Positions 21,682 through 31,562 of a stretch of 64,000 bases of DNA are shown here, one piece after another. Position numbers and translations under genes: made by a program. The stretch's first letter is position 1. Each line of letters begins with the position of its first letter. The notes under the pieces are model-generated. The model saw only the letters and a list, made by a program, of their open reading frames with translations, made no database searches and was not told the origin of the DNA. Origin of the DNA: Cercophora sp. LCS_1 (lineage: Eukaryota > Ascomycota > Sordariomycetes > Sordariales > Lasiosphaeriaceae); NCBI GenBank assembly GCA_036250225.1, contig JAPZLL010000014.1, positions 682,001 to 746,000 on the forward strand, read 5' to 3'.

Positions 21682-22806
21682 ATGGACGATGGCGGCGTTA
21701 CTAACAGAGCCGAAGTGAACGCAACCATGGAGGGACTTTTCGAAGCTAAGACACAACTCCTTGCTACCACGTATGAGGAAATTCAAGCGCTGCTGAAGAG
21801 ACAAGTCGACGACAACGGGAAGGCGTTGAGCGACGGTCAAGTTGCTCTCAACGCAAGAACCGAGGCCCTCAACGTCAAGGCCAAGGCCCTTGAGACTAGG
21901 GAGAGAGAGCTTCAGGTCAAGGAGGCACTCTTCCGAAACAAGGAGATCGAGCTCTTAGGCAAAGAGGAGACGCTCAATGCGGCCATCCAGGCGGCCCGAG
22001 ACAAGGAGATTGCGTGGGAGGCAGCAACACAAGCCCTGAAGATAGCGGAGAAGGAGACCAGAGCCCATAGCACTGCCCTGCAGGCGGCTACCGAGAAGAG
22101 CGAGAAGCTATCACAGGCTCTGAAGGACGCACACAAGGCCGCCCCTGAAGAATCAAAGATCGGCCGGGGCGCAAAGCTGAGCGACCCTGATGAAGCAACC
22201 ATGGTCTCCGCCGAGTTGAACGATCAACTCCGACGCGACAGAGCCCAACAGAGCGACACAACCTCTGCAGGCGTGCGCCGGCATCGCGATGATCTGGCTG
22301 GACAGCAGCAGGAGGGCTTGCAACATAGCCCTAAGCGAGCGCGCACCGACTCGGGGCCCTCTGAACAGCCTCCGCCCGACATGGTAGCGTTCCAGAAGTA
22401 TGCCCACGAGGTAGCCACACTGATCAGCAACATTCGGCCGGTGTTCCTTGACCGTAAATTGAGCATGGGGGGTTTTTTCGGATTTTTGGCTTTGATGATA
22501 CGGTCCGACAGCCATCGTACCAACTGGCGTAGGTTTATTACACACTCAAAGCCCGACGACCGGTGGTACTGCGTTGAGCTCATCGCCTGCTCTAGCCACC
22601 TGCTTGCCAAGGCCAAGGACGCCCAGGGCGTGCGACATGGCGGATGGTGCTCTACCCACGCGAAGTCAAATTCGCAGTGCCTTCAAGTCAGGATGCATAA
22701 GCCGGAAGGCCAGAACGCGTATCCGCAGTTCAAGGTAGTTCGGCCTTCTGATCTTCTCAATCCGGGGAGCCAGGAGTGTGACTCCCGGGAGCTTTATCTA
22801 GAGTGA
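21682..22806 (+). CDS. orphan coiled-coil protein
   Basis: One intronless exon of 374 residues from an ATG in an AAGATGG context. Residues about 15-150 are a long, charged, heptad-like helix with recurring blocks such as ALNARTEALNVKAKALETRE, predicted to be a coiled coil. A basic SPKRARTDS segment near residue 215 could be a nuclear localisation signal. The C-terminal 135 residues are different: globular-looking with Trp, Cys and His (WRRFITHSKPDDRWYCVEL, RHGGWCSTHAKSNSQC). I do not recognise this C-terminal domain. There are no transposase or NTPase motifs. Confidence 0.7.
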   Translation: MDDGGVTNRAEVNATMEGLFEAKTQLLATTYEEIQALLKRQVDDNGKALSDGQVALNARTEALNVKAKALETRERELQVKEALFRNKEIELLGKEETLNAAIQAARDKEIAWEAATQALKIAEKETRAHSTALQAATEKSEKLSQALKDAHKAAPEESKIGRGAKLSDPDEATMVSAELNDQLRRDRAQQSDTTSAGVRRHRDDLAGQQQEGLQHSPKRARTDSGPSEQPPPDMVAFQKYAHEVATLISNIRPVFLDRKLSMGGFFGFLALMIRSDSHRTNWRRFITHSKPDDRWYCVELIACSSHLLAKAKDAQGVRHGGWCSTHAKSNSQCLQVRMHKPEGQNAYPQFKVVRPSDLLNPGSQECDSRELYLE

Positions 22807-23109
22807 GCCGCTGCGGGAGCGCAGTCAAACTTGATTGTCTACTTTAGGTACTTTAAGTAGAGAAAATTGACAACTTCTCCCGCCGCTTGTTTTACTTGAG
22901 ATGTGTAGTTGTAAACGTGTCAATCCATCAAGACTTACAAGTAAACCCCGTTCGTAATCATAACCGGATGTCCAAGACATCCTGAAGACAAACGTTTGTA
23001 TCACAACTTCACGAGCACAACCAGATCAAGGCAAGTGTTGAAATCTATCCAGTGGTTCACAAATACTCCAAATATCCTCCTTGAGATCATCCACGCTACC
23101 AACTCACAC
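22807..23109. other. convergent intergenic spacer
   Basis: Short, relatively AT-rich spacer between convergent genes; nothing beyond presumed 3' UTRs. Confidence 0.6.
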
Positions 23110-24126
23110 CTAAGGCCAAAACTCCCTCACAAACTCCATCCCCTCCTGCACCCACGTCTCCTCCAACCCACACCCCTGATCAAACAAATGCCCGCCCACT
23201 CTCGGCTTATAGAAGACCTTCACCCCCGGCAACGCCTCCCTAATCCTCCTAACAACCTCATCCGCCGCCCTCTTCGGCACCAAAACGTCATCCGCCCCCT
23301 GAATAACCCAAATCCCCGGTGTATCTCCCTTGACCCCTCTCAACGCCCCATCAAGCGTCAACCCCTCCTCCCCAGCCATCATCTCCCGATGCCGTCCCGT
23401 CACACACATAGCCTCGACCAACCCCTTCATCTCCGGCCACGGACTCGACACTCGCACTGGTAACTCCCCTCTTTTGCACTTGGCCATGTACTCATCCATC
23501 ACACGCTCAGCATTCTCATCGATGGCCTCTCGACGGGGTTGATAAGCCCCCACGTCGGGGTACTGAGCCGGGTAAGCCGCCATGACGATTTTGATTTTGG
23601 CAACGTCTTGGAAGAGTAAAGCGGATTGGATGGATAAAAAGCCACCTGCCGATTCACCGGCGCAGGCGATACGGGATAGGTCTGGGATGATGTGGGGGTG
23701 GGTTGCGAGAAGTGCAGGCGGGAAGGAGGTGTGTAGCCAGGTCCAGAAGGAGGAAATGTCGGAGAGGAGGTCGGTGCCTGTTGCTTCGGGGAGGAGGCGG
23801 TAGGCTGGGGAGATGAAGATCGCGGGCGTGGCCAAGGGGAGGGAGGTTAGCCTGTGGGCGTTAATTAGCTTGCCCTGCGGGAACGGAGGGAACGGAGGGG
23901 AGAGGTACCAAAGGGAGAGGAAGGATGGGTCGGGGTTGGTTCCTAGAAGGAGGGCGCCGCCGTGGAAGTGGACGAGGATGGGGTACGATTGGGCGGGCGA
24001 GGAGAGGATGGAGTTGGGGATCAGGGCGGCTGCTGAGAGGGAGAGGTTGTTGATTTGCTTGTAGACAAGGTCGATGCGGGTGTATTGGGCGAGAGTGCTG
24101 GCGGTTATTTCTTCGGAGGCTTCCAT
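23110..24126 (-). CDS. alpha/beta hydrolase, HSL/esterase type
   Basis: One exon of 338 residues from MEASEEITASTLAQY. The oxyanion-hole motif HFHGGALLLG, the nucleophile elbow CAGESAGG (GxSxG), the acid in QGADDVLVPK and the histidine in VGGHLFDQG appear in the usual order and spacing, as in alpha/beta hydrolase fold-3 (hormone-sensitive-lipase-like) esterases. No signal peptide or membrane helix, so probably cytosolic. The substrate is unknown. The next gene along is a Zn2Cys6 regulator on the same strand, which could hint at a small regulated unit, but there are no biosynthetic genes beside them. Confidence 0.9.
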   Translation of the reverse strand: MEASEEITASTLAQYTRIDLVYKQINNLSLSAAALIPNSILSSPAQSYPILVHFHGGALLLGTNPDPSFLSLWYLSPPFPPFPQGKLINAHRLTSLPLATPAIFISPAYRLLPEATGTDLLSDISSFWTWLHTSFPPALLATHPHIIPDLSRIACAGESAGGFLSIQSALLFQDVAKIKIVMAAYPAQYPDVGAYQPRREAIDENAERVMDEYMAKCKRGELPVRVSSPWPEMKGLVEAMCVTGRHREMMAGEEGLTLDGALRGVKGDTPGIWVIQGADDVLVPKRAADEVVRRIREALPGVKVFYKPRVGGHLFDQGCGLEETWVQEGMEFVREFWP

Positions 24127-24945
24127 TTTTTTTATTTGCGGCGTGATATTTCGTTGATTGGACTTGCCTTGGTTGGGCTGGAATCGAATCGTTGGTGAGG
24201 TTGGCCGTTGAAGTTGTTATGTACGAGTCAAGCGGGGTTACATTGGGGGTCCGGTGCCTAAGTCCGGTTTGAGTTGCTCGGTGACACCTCAAAAGGGACA
24301 ACATAAAATGCGAATTTGAAATATCGGTGTCAGTCTCGGTGTTTAAGTGGGCCCGGGGCCCGATCCGGAATTTCCTATGACGAATCGGTTTGAAGAGTGT
24401 TGGTTATGGTGGTGTGCAACTGGAGGTCAGGAAGAAACGGTAGCAACGGACAGAGGATCGAGTTGTCGAGGGTGTAATGACTAGAAATGAGAAACGAGAA
24501 GGGAATTTGACGCCAAGCAAATGGCTGGATTCAGCGGCGCTGGCCCCCTAGGGACGCGATGATGGATAGAATCGGAGCTGCTAAGTTCGAGCCGGAGTCC
24601 TGTTGTTCTTTTGGTTCCCCCTTTTCACTGAACCAGCCATGCACACCCCAAGTTTTGATCTGAAAAGAAAGTTCAAATTGATATACTACAGGCTACGGGA
24701 GGACTGGGACGATGAAGTTTGGACGAAAGAAGCTGGCGCCGTCAAGTCCGATGATTTGAAGGCGAGGGAGTGGATGGACGGCAAGAGCACCCGAACCCCT
24801 GGAGCAACCCCCACCTACCGCAAAAATGTCAAATTCTGCGATCAAAGCAAGCACTGAAATCAGCTTCAACAAATCTAGAAAGGGCTGCACACTAGACATT
24901 TCTTACTCTATAACTCTTGTGGTCATTTCTCTATGGCGGTCTATG
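24127..24945. other. intergenic region, hydrolase promoter
   Basis: No coding region supported. Holds the upstream region of the hydrolase and the 3' region of the Zn2Cys6 gene. Confidence 0.6.
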
Positions 24946-26599
24946 TCACGACTCAGCACACATCTCAGCCACCCTCGCCACCGCTCTACTATCCCAAAAC
25001 GCATCCCTTCTCGGATATTGCTTCAGCAGCCCCATTGCCTCCGTCCGGACCTTCGCATCCACACACTTCAGCACCACTAAGAACAACGCTGATGTTGGCC
25101 CATGGTCCATGGTAAAGACCTCCGTACTCCCTGCCGGTTTGGGCTGATTCTCCAAGATGGTATGGCTCAATCTGACCAACTCCTCAAATCTAGGCGTCAT
25201 CGACCGCAAGATCTCATAACTCGTCCCCCCTGGCGCCGATGCCCGAAGACACACCCATGTCGAGAGGTACGACAACAACAGGGCCGTGGCCTGGAAGAAG
25301 CGTTGCGAGTTGCTGTCTTTTGTTGCCGTAACGGCGATGTACAGCGGCTCGAAGCGAAGGCGCCACTTCTCAAGCATCTCGAATGTCCGTTCCTCCGTTC
25401 GCTCCAACACTTCTGTCTCGTATGGATCGTATGGCTCTTGGGCAAACATGCGTCGGTGGCGCTCAGCTACACAGCGTGTAGCTTGGTGTTGGACGGTGTC
25501 GAGATGCTTGAGGGCCTCTACAGTACCGGTGAAGGCGTTCCCCGGCCGGTCGAGGTCACCCTGGTTGCAGAGGAAGATGCGTGAAGAGTCTGGGAGCCGT
25601 TGCACCAAGCGGCCCGACCAGGCGAGGTACTCTAGCCGTTGAAACGCGGCCAAGATCTCTTCGTCGAGAGCAAAAGGGGTCGGTGATGATTCGCGCTTGA
25701 TGGGCGTTGGGGAACCGCCTGGCTCTGCAGAGCAGAGGAACTGCTCAACAATCATCAGACCGTGAGTGATGTGGCTGATGGCAGAGTCGCTGTTGTCGTG
25801 GAGCGCTTCGAAGCAAGCGAAGAGAACGCAGGCGATGACGGCTACACGGAGGGTGTAGTCGGAGTTGATGTCTTGTTGGAGCCGGACGAGACGCAACGCT
25901 CGACCGTAGTATGTAAGGGCGCGGTTGTAGTGGGTGCTCGTGCCTGTTGGGTTTGCTGGTTTGGGAAGGGTCCCTGGAGCGACGGCATTCGCCAGCGCCC
26001 CGACAGCTATGGCAGCATATCGGACAGCGGGTTCGGTTCGCCCGAGATGGGGGATAGTTTGGCCGAAGAGCGTGGTGGGAAACCAGCCACCGCCGAGGTT
26101 ATCGCAGAGGGTGAGACAGTCGTTGAGGTACGAGTTCTCGACTTTAGAATCCGATGAGTCGGGTTCGGTATCGTTCTCAACCTCGGCACTCGACGTTGGT
26201 ATTTGACACTCGATCGATCTCGCTGACGCCGTATCTGCTTCGGTTTGAGGGGAGGGAGGGGATTTGGATCTGCTTCCCCGCGAAGACGTGGCATCAGGGG
26301 TACTGTAACCCTCGCAGCGGCCTTGCCACTTCAGACATCGCTGGCAGGCGGGCTTCGCTTCGTCGCATTTGACATGGCGCCGTCTGTTCCAAGGTTGTAA
26401 GTGGCAGAGCAGAGACTCGCGAAATACGTAACTTACTTGCCTAGGATTCGAGTTAGCAACCCTTCGACAGACCAGAGGCGGCGAACTTACACGTAATACA
26501 TCCAGATCGAACCTTGGGCACACTTGCACGGGTGGCGCGAGGGCGGTGTCGCAGGCTGAAAACGATGGCCTTCGGGCCTGGCTTCCCATCCCTGGCCAT
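24946..26599 (-). CDS. Zn2Cys6 transcription factor with 4-nt microexon
   Basis: Exons 26599-26491, 26440-26437 and 26383-24946 give 516 residues. The middle exon is only GCAA. It is required: it completes the second zinc-ligand Cys codon (T plus GC) and sets the phase for the third exon. Spliced, the zinc cluster reads GCITCKRRHVKCDEAKPAC then QRCLKWQGRC, with ligands C34, C37, C44, C51, C54 and C61. Both flanking introns (50 and 53 nt) start GTAAGT; the first ends CTAAC...CCTAG. After a Ser-rich linker the rest resembles the fungal-specific regulatory domain often paired with this motif, with LTLCDNLGGGWFPTTLFG and ALTYYGRALRLVRLQ. Expected to be a nuclear DNA-binding regulator; targets unknown. 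Confidence 0.88.
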
Positions 26600-29500
26600 C
26601 CTGTTAGTCATATCGTCATCGATCAAGGGCCGATCGGCCTTAGATAACTCACTCGTCTGACACCGACCCGGGTATCGACGTGTAAGCCCGAAACGGAAGT
26701 GGATCTGAATCGGAGGTGGGGAGAGTCATGGTGATGCTTTTGTCGGCTTCGGTGCGTTCACTAAACCGGGAGATGGGGACGATGGCGATTAGGTCCGGAT
26801 ATACGCTGACGAGAGGGTGTCGATCGGGTTGATTAAGTAGGAACGATGGGGCAGGAGGGCGGCTATGGCCAGGCCACGGCAGTGGGCGTCGACAATGGCT
26901 TGTATCAAGGAGATCGCCCCTGCGTTAGGTACATCGCCTCAGTGGCCGCACCGCGCCGATTTGCCGGGTCTGGGTAGGGCTGCGCGCGACGTTCAAATAC
27001 CCGCACTGGCCGAGTAAACCCGGGGAAGAAAATGGGTCCTGGCCACGGAGCTGCGTCCCGCGATTCGTCAATGTCGGCCTGGGTCCTGCCTTGGAGGGTG
27101 CGCTGATGGGGATGAGGGACTGGTGCATCAACCTATTGGGTCGGAGATATCCACCTGTAAGCCCTCAAAGATGCCCATACAAGTAGGGAGTCGTCCGCGG
27201 GCCCCGCTCGCCGAGGTTGTTGAGCACTCGCGTTGCAGAACTTGCGGTCAAGGAGCAGGGGTGGCATTGAACCGCATTCGTACAGCCACGTTCAGAACAG
27301 AAGTTTGCTCGCGGGTGGTTGTGGCAGTGGGGACGTGACCGGCACGAGAATGGACTGGAGAGTGAGAGCGACTCGAAGTGGAAGCTGCTAGGAGGATTAC
27401 GTGACATTTGAGGCCGTTTGATAATGGGATGGTGCCGATATCCCCGGCACTGCATCCTGTCCTGGGGGGGGGCAGCCACCCGTGGCCACCTCAAGCTCTC
27501 AGCCCTACACAGTACGATGCATATCGGCCCACGTCCATCATTTGCACTGACGAGGTTGTCGGGCTGCTGATTGATGCCCTGGTAACGCTGGCCGGTTATT
27601 CTAGCCCAATGCGGGCACGAGTCGGGGTTGTGGGGGCCGGAATAGGGCCTGTGAAGCAGCGAAGTCGGCCAGTTCCGCCCTGGTAAAGTCGTTGCCTGGG
27701 CCGGGTTCCGTGCGGTGGTGCGGACATGCGGCCGCATCGAGAGCTTTTGCAGCCTCCCGACCACGCTGGGCAACTTACAGGGCATTTCCCCAGGCTTGTC
27801 TGCCCATAGCCACCGCCACCATGTTCGTTATCATCGGCGGCGACAAGGTTGCAGTGCAGCAGACACAAGGCGGCCCCGGACGCGATGAGATGAAGATGGC
27901 TCCGGCCGTTTCCACTTGTCGCGGGTCGGGACGAATAAGGGTGGTCGTTAGAAATAGCACCATGACACACCCGGGTTTGTCAGCTAACGTAAGCATGTTG
28001 CACGCAGGTTACGCATATAAACTGAGCTAACCCTCGCGCGCGCCTCGGTGAGGCCTTGGTACTGGTGCATTGCCGAATTGCTGCCGGCCCACTGGCACCA
28101 TTTGTTCGGCAAGACTCTCGATCCTTCGCGACTACTCGACCTTGGCTCTGCGCTGCGCTGTACGCCGCGCCGCGCCCATTTATGACATGTCGTCAACTTG
28201 TCAGGACGAAGACGGCGGTCTGTAAGCAGAGCGCATGCGTGCCACAGGGTCGAAACATGTTTCAATGCATCAGGCATTGAGCAATGGGTTGGGTCGCCAC
28301 GTGGGAGATTGGGCGTTAGTTGTGCCGCAAAGCCAAGACGTCCAGGGGTGCTGATCCTCCAGCTGCAACAGTATTGGCCAGCTGGTCAGGGGTCGCCGGA
28401 GTCTGCTACCTGGGCCTTGCTGAGCCTTCTGTTGCAATCTCCACGACAATATCCAGTCCTTTTGTCAAAGCAACACGCTCGGCAGTAGAAGATGGGCCGA
28501 AATGCTTTGACAACGACAGTCTTTCCCCATCCGACCACAGTACGGCCGGCACAAAACACATCATCCTCAGATCGCTCTCCCACCCTTCAGAGGCATCCTG
28601 TCCCCTGCACATGCACAATGGGTCCCAGCCGGTGTTACATGCGTCCAAGACCCTCGCAGGACTGTTTGCCGTGGCCACGCGGAAGTCAATACTATACACT
28701 CTAGCTGGGGTTCGTTGGAGGTAGAGTATCATTCGGCAGTCCTTCCGATTGACTCAAGCCACAAGCCTCACTAGATCAGCGGATGCCGATGCAGGGGAGA
28801 AAGGCCCCATCCTCACGCATCCATGCTGCAAGCTGCAGACCTGGTCACGGGGGACGATTGGTGAGCGGTGAAGCGAGAGGAACACCATAGGGCAGCGGGC
28901 ATTACCAATGTTGATAAGCTACAGTAGCTCAGGGGTCTAGTGGTGGAGGTTGGCAATAGCTTCACATTGCATCGGGAGGGAGCACGATCGACATTAGGCA
29001 GTCGAGAAGAGGCGAGGCCTCACTTCTTTCGTCAGCCACTCAGTATAGAGAAACCCTCCAGGACCTTCGGGGACGACGACGACAAAAGAAGCTCTTGCAA
29101 GGATTCCAATCCGTCTGTTTCATCTCGAAGATGCCCCCCCCCCCCTTCCACATGGCAGAACAACCATGCCTCCTCCTCCCCACAGGCATCCTTTCCACCG
29201 TTCAAGCTCAACGGCACGGGAGGCCCTCGGCCCGAGAACAAGATGATGAGAACACAGGCCTCCGTCCAAATGCCGGCTGCCTGAACCACAAAGGCGTCCG
29301 CGGAGCCCGTGACCCACTAAATTGAGTCCAGTCCGGGGCGGCAGGCAAGGGTCAGGTCAGGCCAGCGCACGGAAAGTGAAAGCCACGGAGCCAGATAGGA
29401 AAATACCAAGGCATGCCGTCAGCATGCGCGCTTACATGTAGCCCCTTCCCCGTTCCAGAAGCCTTGCTTGGCAGCTATGCATCTGGGATATCGATCTCTG

Positions 29501-30884
29501 TGTATCCCTGGATGTGGCGTGGGATGTGGGGCATTTGAGTAGTAATCTGATTATTTATCGCGTTCCCTTTTCTTGCGAAGCCAAGGAACGGTATGTGACT
29601 GCTTTGGCTTTAGCCAGGGCCAAGTCTCTCCCCAAAATAACGACGCTGATGGTTGGGTGTGGAATGTCAAAATCTGGAAGCAAAGTTCATGAGTAACTGA
29701 AGAAAGGCCAGCGAAGCCATGACTGTTATCTTATTTTGTCTACTGTGTGATGACTTTACAATACATGTCGTATATCATAGAACAGTCGTAAACCGTGGAC
29801 CATACTCTCCGGGAGGATCAATTCACCCAGTGCACCACCCATCCTAATCCTCCAAACCACACACAAAATTATCTCAAGCACAAGCAAGGTGCTCACATAC
29901 AGACAACCAAAAATCAACACCAAAGGTTACACAAAACATTACCAATCCCGTCCCGGGGCCATCTCAACTGGGAAACCCCGATGCAATCTCCATGCAGAGG
30001 GAATTCACAAATATGCTCGAAGCCATACACGACCAAAACAAGCAAGCAAAGCAAGCAGTCATCATCCATCACTACATCTTCCACACACACGCATCTCTTC
30101 TTCCCTTCCCGCAAAAGCCAAGCATAAAAACCACGTGGCAGAACACATTCTGACTGCATGCATACATGCATACGTTCACCATGTCGATGGTCGCATCTTC
30201 ACAATTCCCGACAACAACAAACGGCCTATCTGCAGCTGCAGCACAACCATGATGACCATGACACCCGCAAACCAACGCACATGAGATATCTAGGCAGACA
30301 CATAAAATGTAGATGAGTAAGCTAGTGCATATCCCGCAACGGGAAAATGGACTGACATGAAAATCATACGAGTCTACCAGACCGGAGGGATTGACGGACG
30401 CGGAATTCGGAGGGGGGTTTGTATGGGTGTTGGCTGCGCAGATGATGTGAAATTACACGAAAAAAGTTAAGTTTGACGACACAAAATATGGCATCCGTCA
30501 CACAGAATAGTTTACGAACACCGCAAAATCTTACGACAGATGGCGGCGTTTACGAAAATGAGCATTTTCTACGAAGAGAGACAGGCTCCATGACGCAGGA
30601 CACAGTTGACGAGAAGAGATGCTTTTTACGCAAAGTGTTGAGCTTCACGAAAAAACCCAAGATCCACGAAAAGAGTCAAGGTTCACAGGGCATAGCATAT
30701 TCCACAAGGCAGGACATTTTTTGTAGCCAAAAACAAGTTCCTCAACACATGGCATATTTCACAGCACAAATTCAGCTTCACAACCCAGCGCAACACACAC
30801 GAGCCATGGCAAATTTCACGAAAAAAAGAAAAAATTCCAACAAAGTCCTACACCGCCAGCTGGCGGACACAACCCCGCAACAGC
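26600..30884. other. 4.3-kb gene-free region
   Basis: The longest stretch without a supported gene. Open frames are many but overlap on both strands and show no domains, signal peptides or splice-linked continuity. A TATA-like ATATAAA occurs near 28014. A run of C lies near 29134-29146. The right end is occupied by the 19-bp minisatellite. Confidence 0.55.
30438..30855. repeat. degenerate 19-bp minisatellite
   Basis: A phase-locked repeat of exactly 19 bp. Units begin ACGA (or ACA, ACG) at 30457, 30476, 30514, 30533, 30552, 30571, 30609, 30628, 30647, 30666, 30685, 30704, 30761, 30780, 30799 and 30818, with degenerate units between them on the same register, so about 20 contiguous units plus partial ones at each end. 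A representative unit is ACGAAAAGAGTCAAGGTTC at 30666. Most units end TTC, TTT or TCC just before the next ACGA. As 19 is not a multiple of three it does not encode a peptide repeat. It begins about 30 bp past the SPRY stop codon. Confidence 0.85.
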
Positions 30885-31556
30885 TCACTCCTCCTCGCGT
30901 TCGTAAACGCGCGCGGCCCCCCCATCATCAAACCGCACCTGGGCCTCACACCCAGGCGCACCAAAAACCACGCACGGGAACAGCCTCCCCGACACACGCA
31001 CCACCTCCCTCTCCAGCCCGATCCTCCCGCCATTGCGGCGCCAGTACGCCACCCCCCTGGCTGCATCCACGTGGCAGCCGATGACGTCGCCGGCCGCGAA
31101 GCCACGCGCGTCACCGGCTGCCCCGGGACCAACCCCATCCAACGCCGGCGTCCGCTGCACCCGCCCGGTGCCAAAATACAGGCACCGGGCGCTCTTGTCC
31201 GCCCGCTCCGCCGGGGACGGCGCGTCCTGGATGTCGCCGGGCCTCGCGTCCCCGGCGCAGAGACCCACGCCGACCGCCTCGCCCCCCCTCAGGATGGCGA
31301 CCTCAAAATAGTACGCCCTGAGGGGGGGTATGGGGTGGTCGGCACGCGCACCGACCACGCCACCAAGGCCACCACCACCGTCGTAGGCGGCGGTGGTGGG
31401 CGTGGGGAGCTGAACCCCGTCCCCGATCGCGACCAGACCGGCGGGCCGCTCGTGTTCTTGGGCGGCGGCGGCGGCGGCGATTCGAGCGATTTCCTCGTCG
31501 GTTTTATCCGCCGCCGCCGCCGCCGCCGCCGCCTCCGTCACATACGCAAAGTCCAT
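30885..31556 (-). CDS. SPRY-domain ORF
   Basis: 223 codons from ATG 31556, opening MDFAYVTEAAAAAAAADKTD with an Ala-rich helix, then a SPRY domain at about residues 60-215. SPRY landmarks: YYFEVAIL, GVGLCAGDA, CLYFGTG, GDVIGCHVDAARGVAYWRRNG and LFPCVVFGAPG. SPRY domains are protein-interaction modules. This ORF is in the same reading frame as the ankyrin ORF just upstream, with only TAG AAG CTG between. A separate promoter in six bases is impossible, so the SPRY part is probably the original C-terminus of the ankyrin protein, cut off by a stop, or reached by splicing I cannot see. Codons are unusually GC-rich with a (GCC)n-like run near 31518-31535. Confidence 0.6.
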   Translation of the reverse strand: MDFAYVTEAAAAAAAADKTDEEIARIAAAAAAQEHERPAGLVAIGDGVQLPTPTTAAYDGGGGLGGVVGARADHPIPPLRAYYFEVAILRGGEAVGVGLCAGDARPGDIQDAPSPAERADKSARCLYFGTGRVQRTPALDGVGPGAAGDARGFAAGDVIGCHVDAARGVAYWRRNGGRIGLEREVVRVSGRLFPCVVFGAPGCEAQVRFDDGGAARVYEREEE

Positions 31557-31562
31557 CAGCTT

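Noticed and set aside
24520..24610. possible tRNA-like box B near GTTCGAGCC
   Set aside because: No matching box A at the correct distance and no cloverleaf can be drawn.
27165..27785. 206-codon minus-strand open frame in the 4.3-kb gene-free region
   Set aside because: Rich in Arg, Pro and Cys as expected from translated GC-rich noncoding DNA; no domain and no conserved-looking start.
30438..30855. 19-bp repeat array as a CRISPR-like array
   Set aside because: Units are contiguous without unique spacers, and the genome is eukaryotic.
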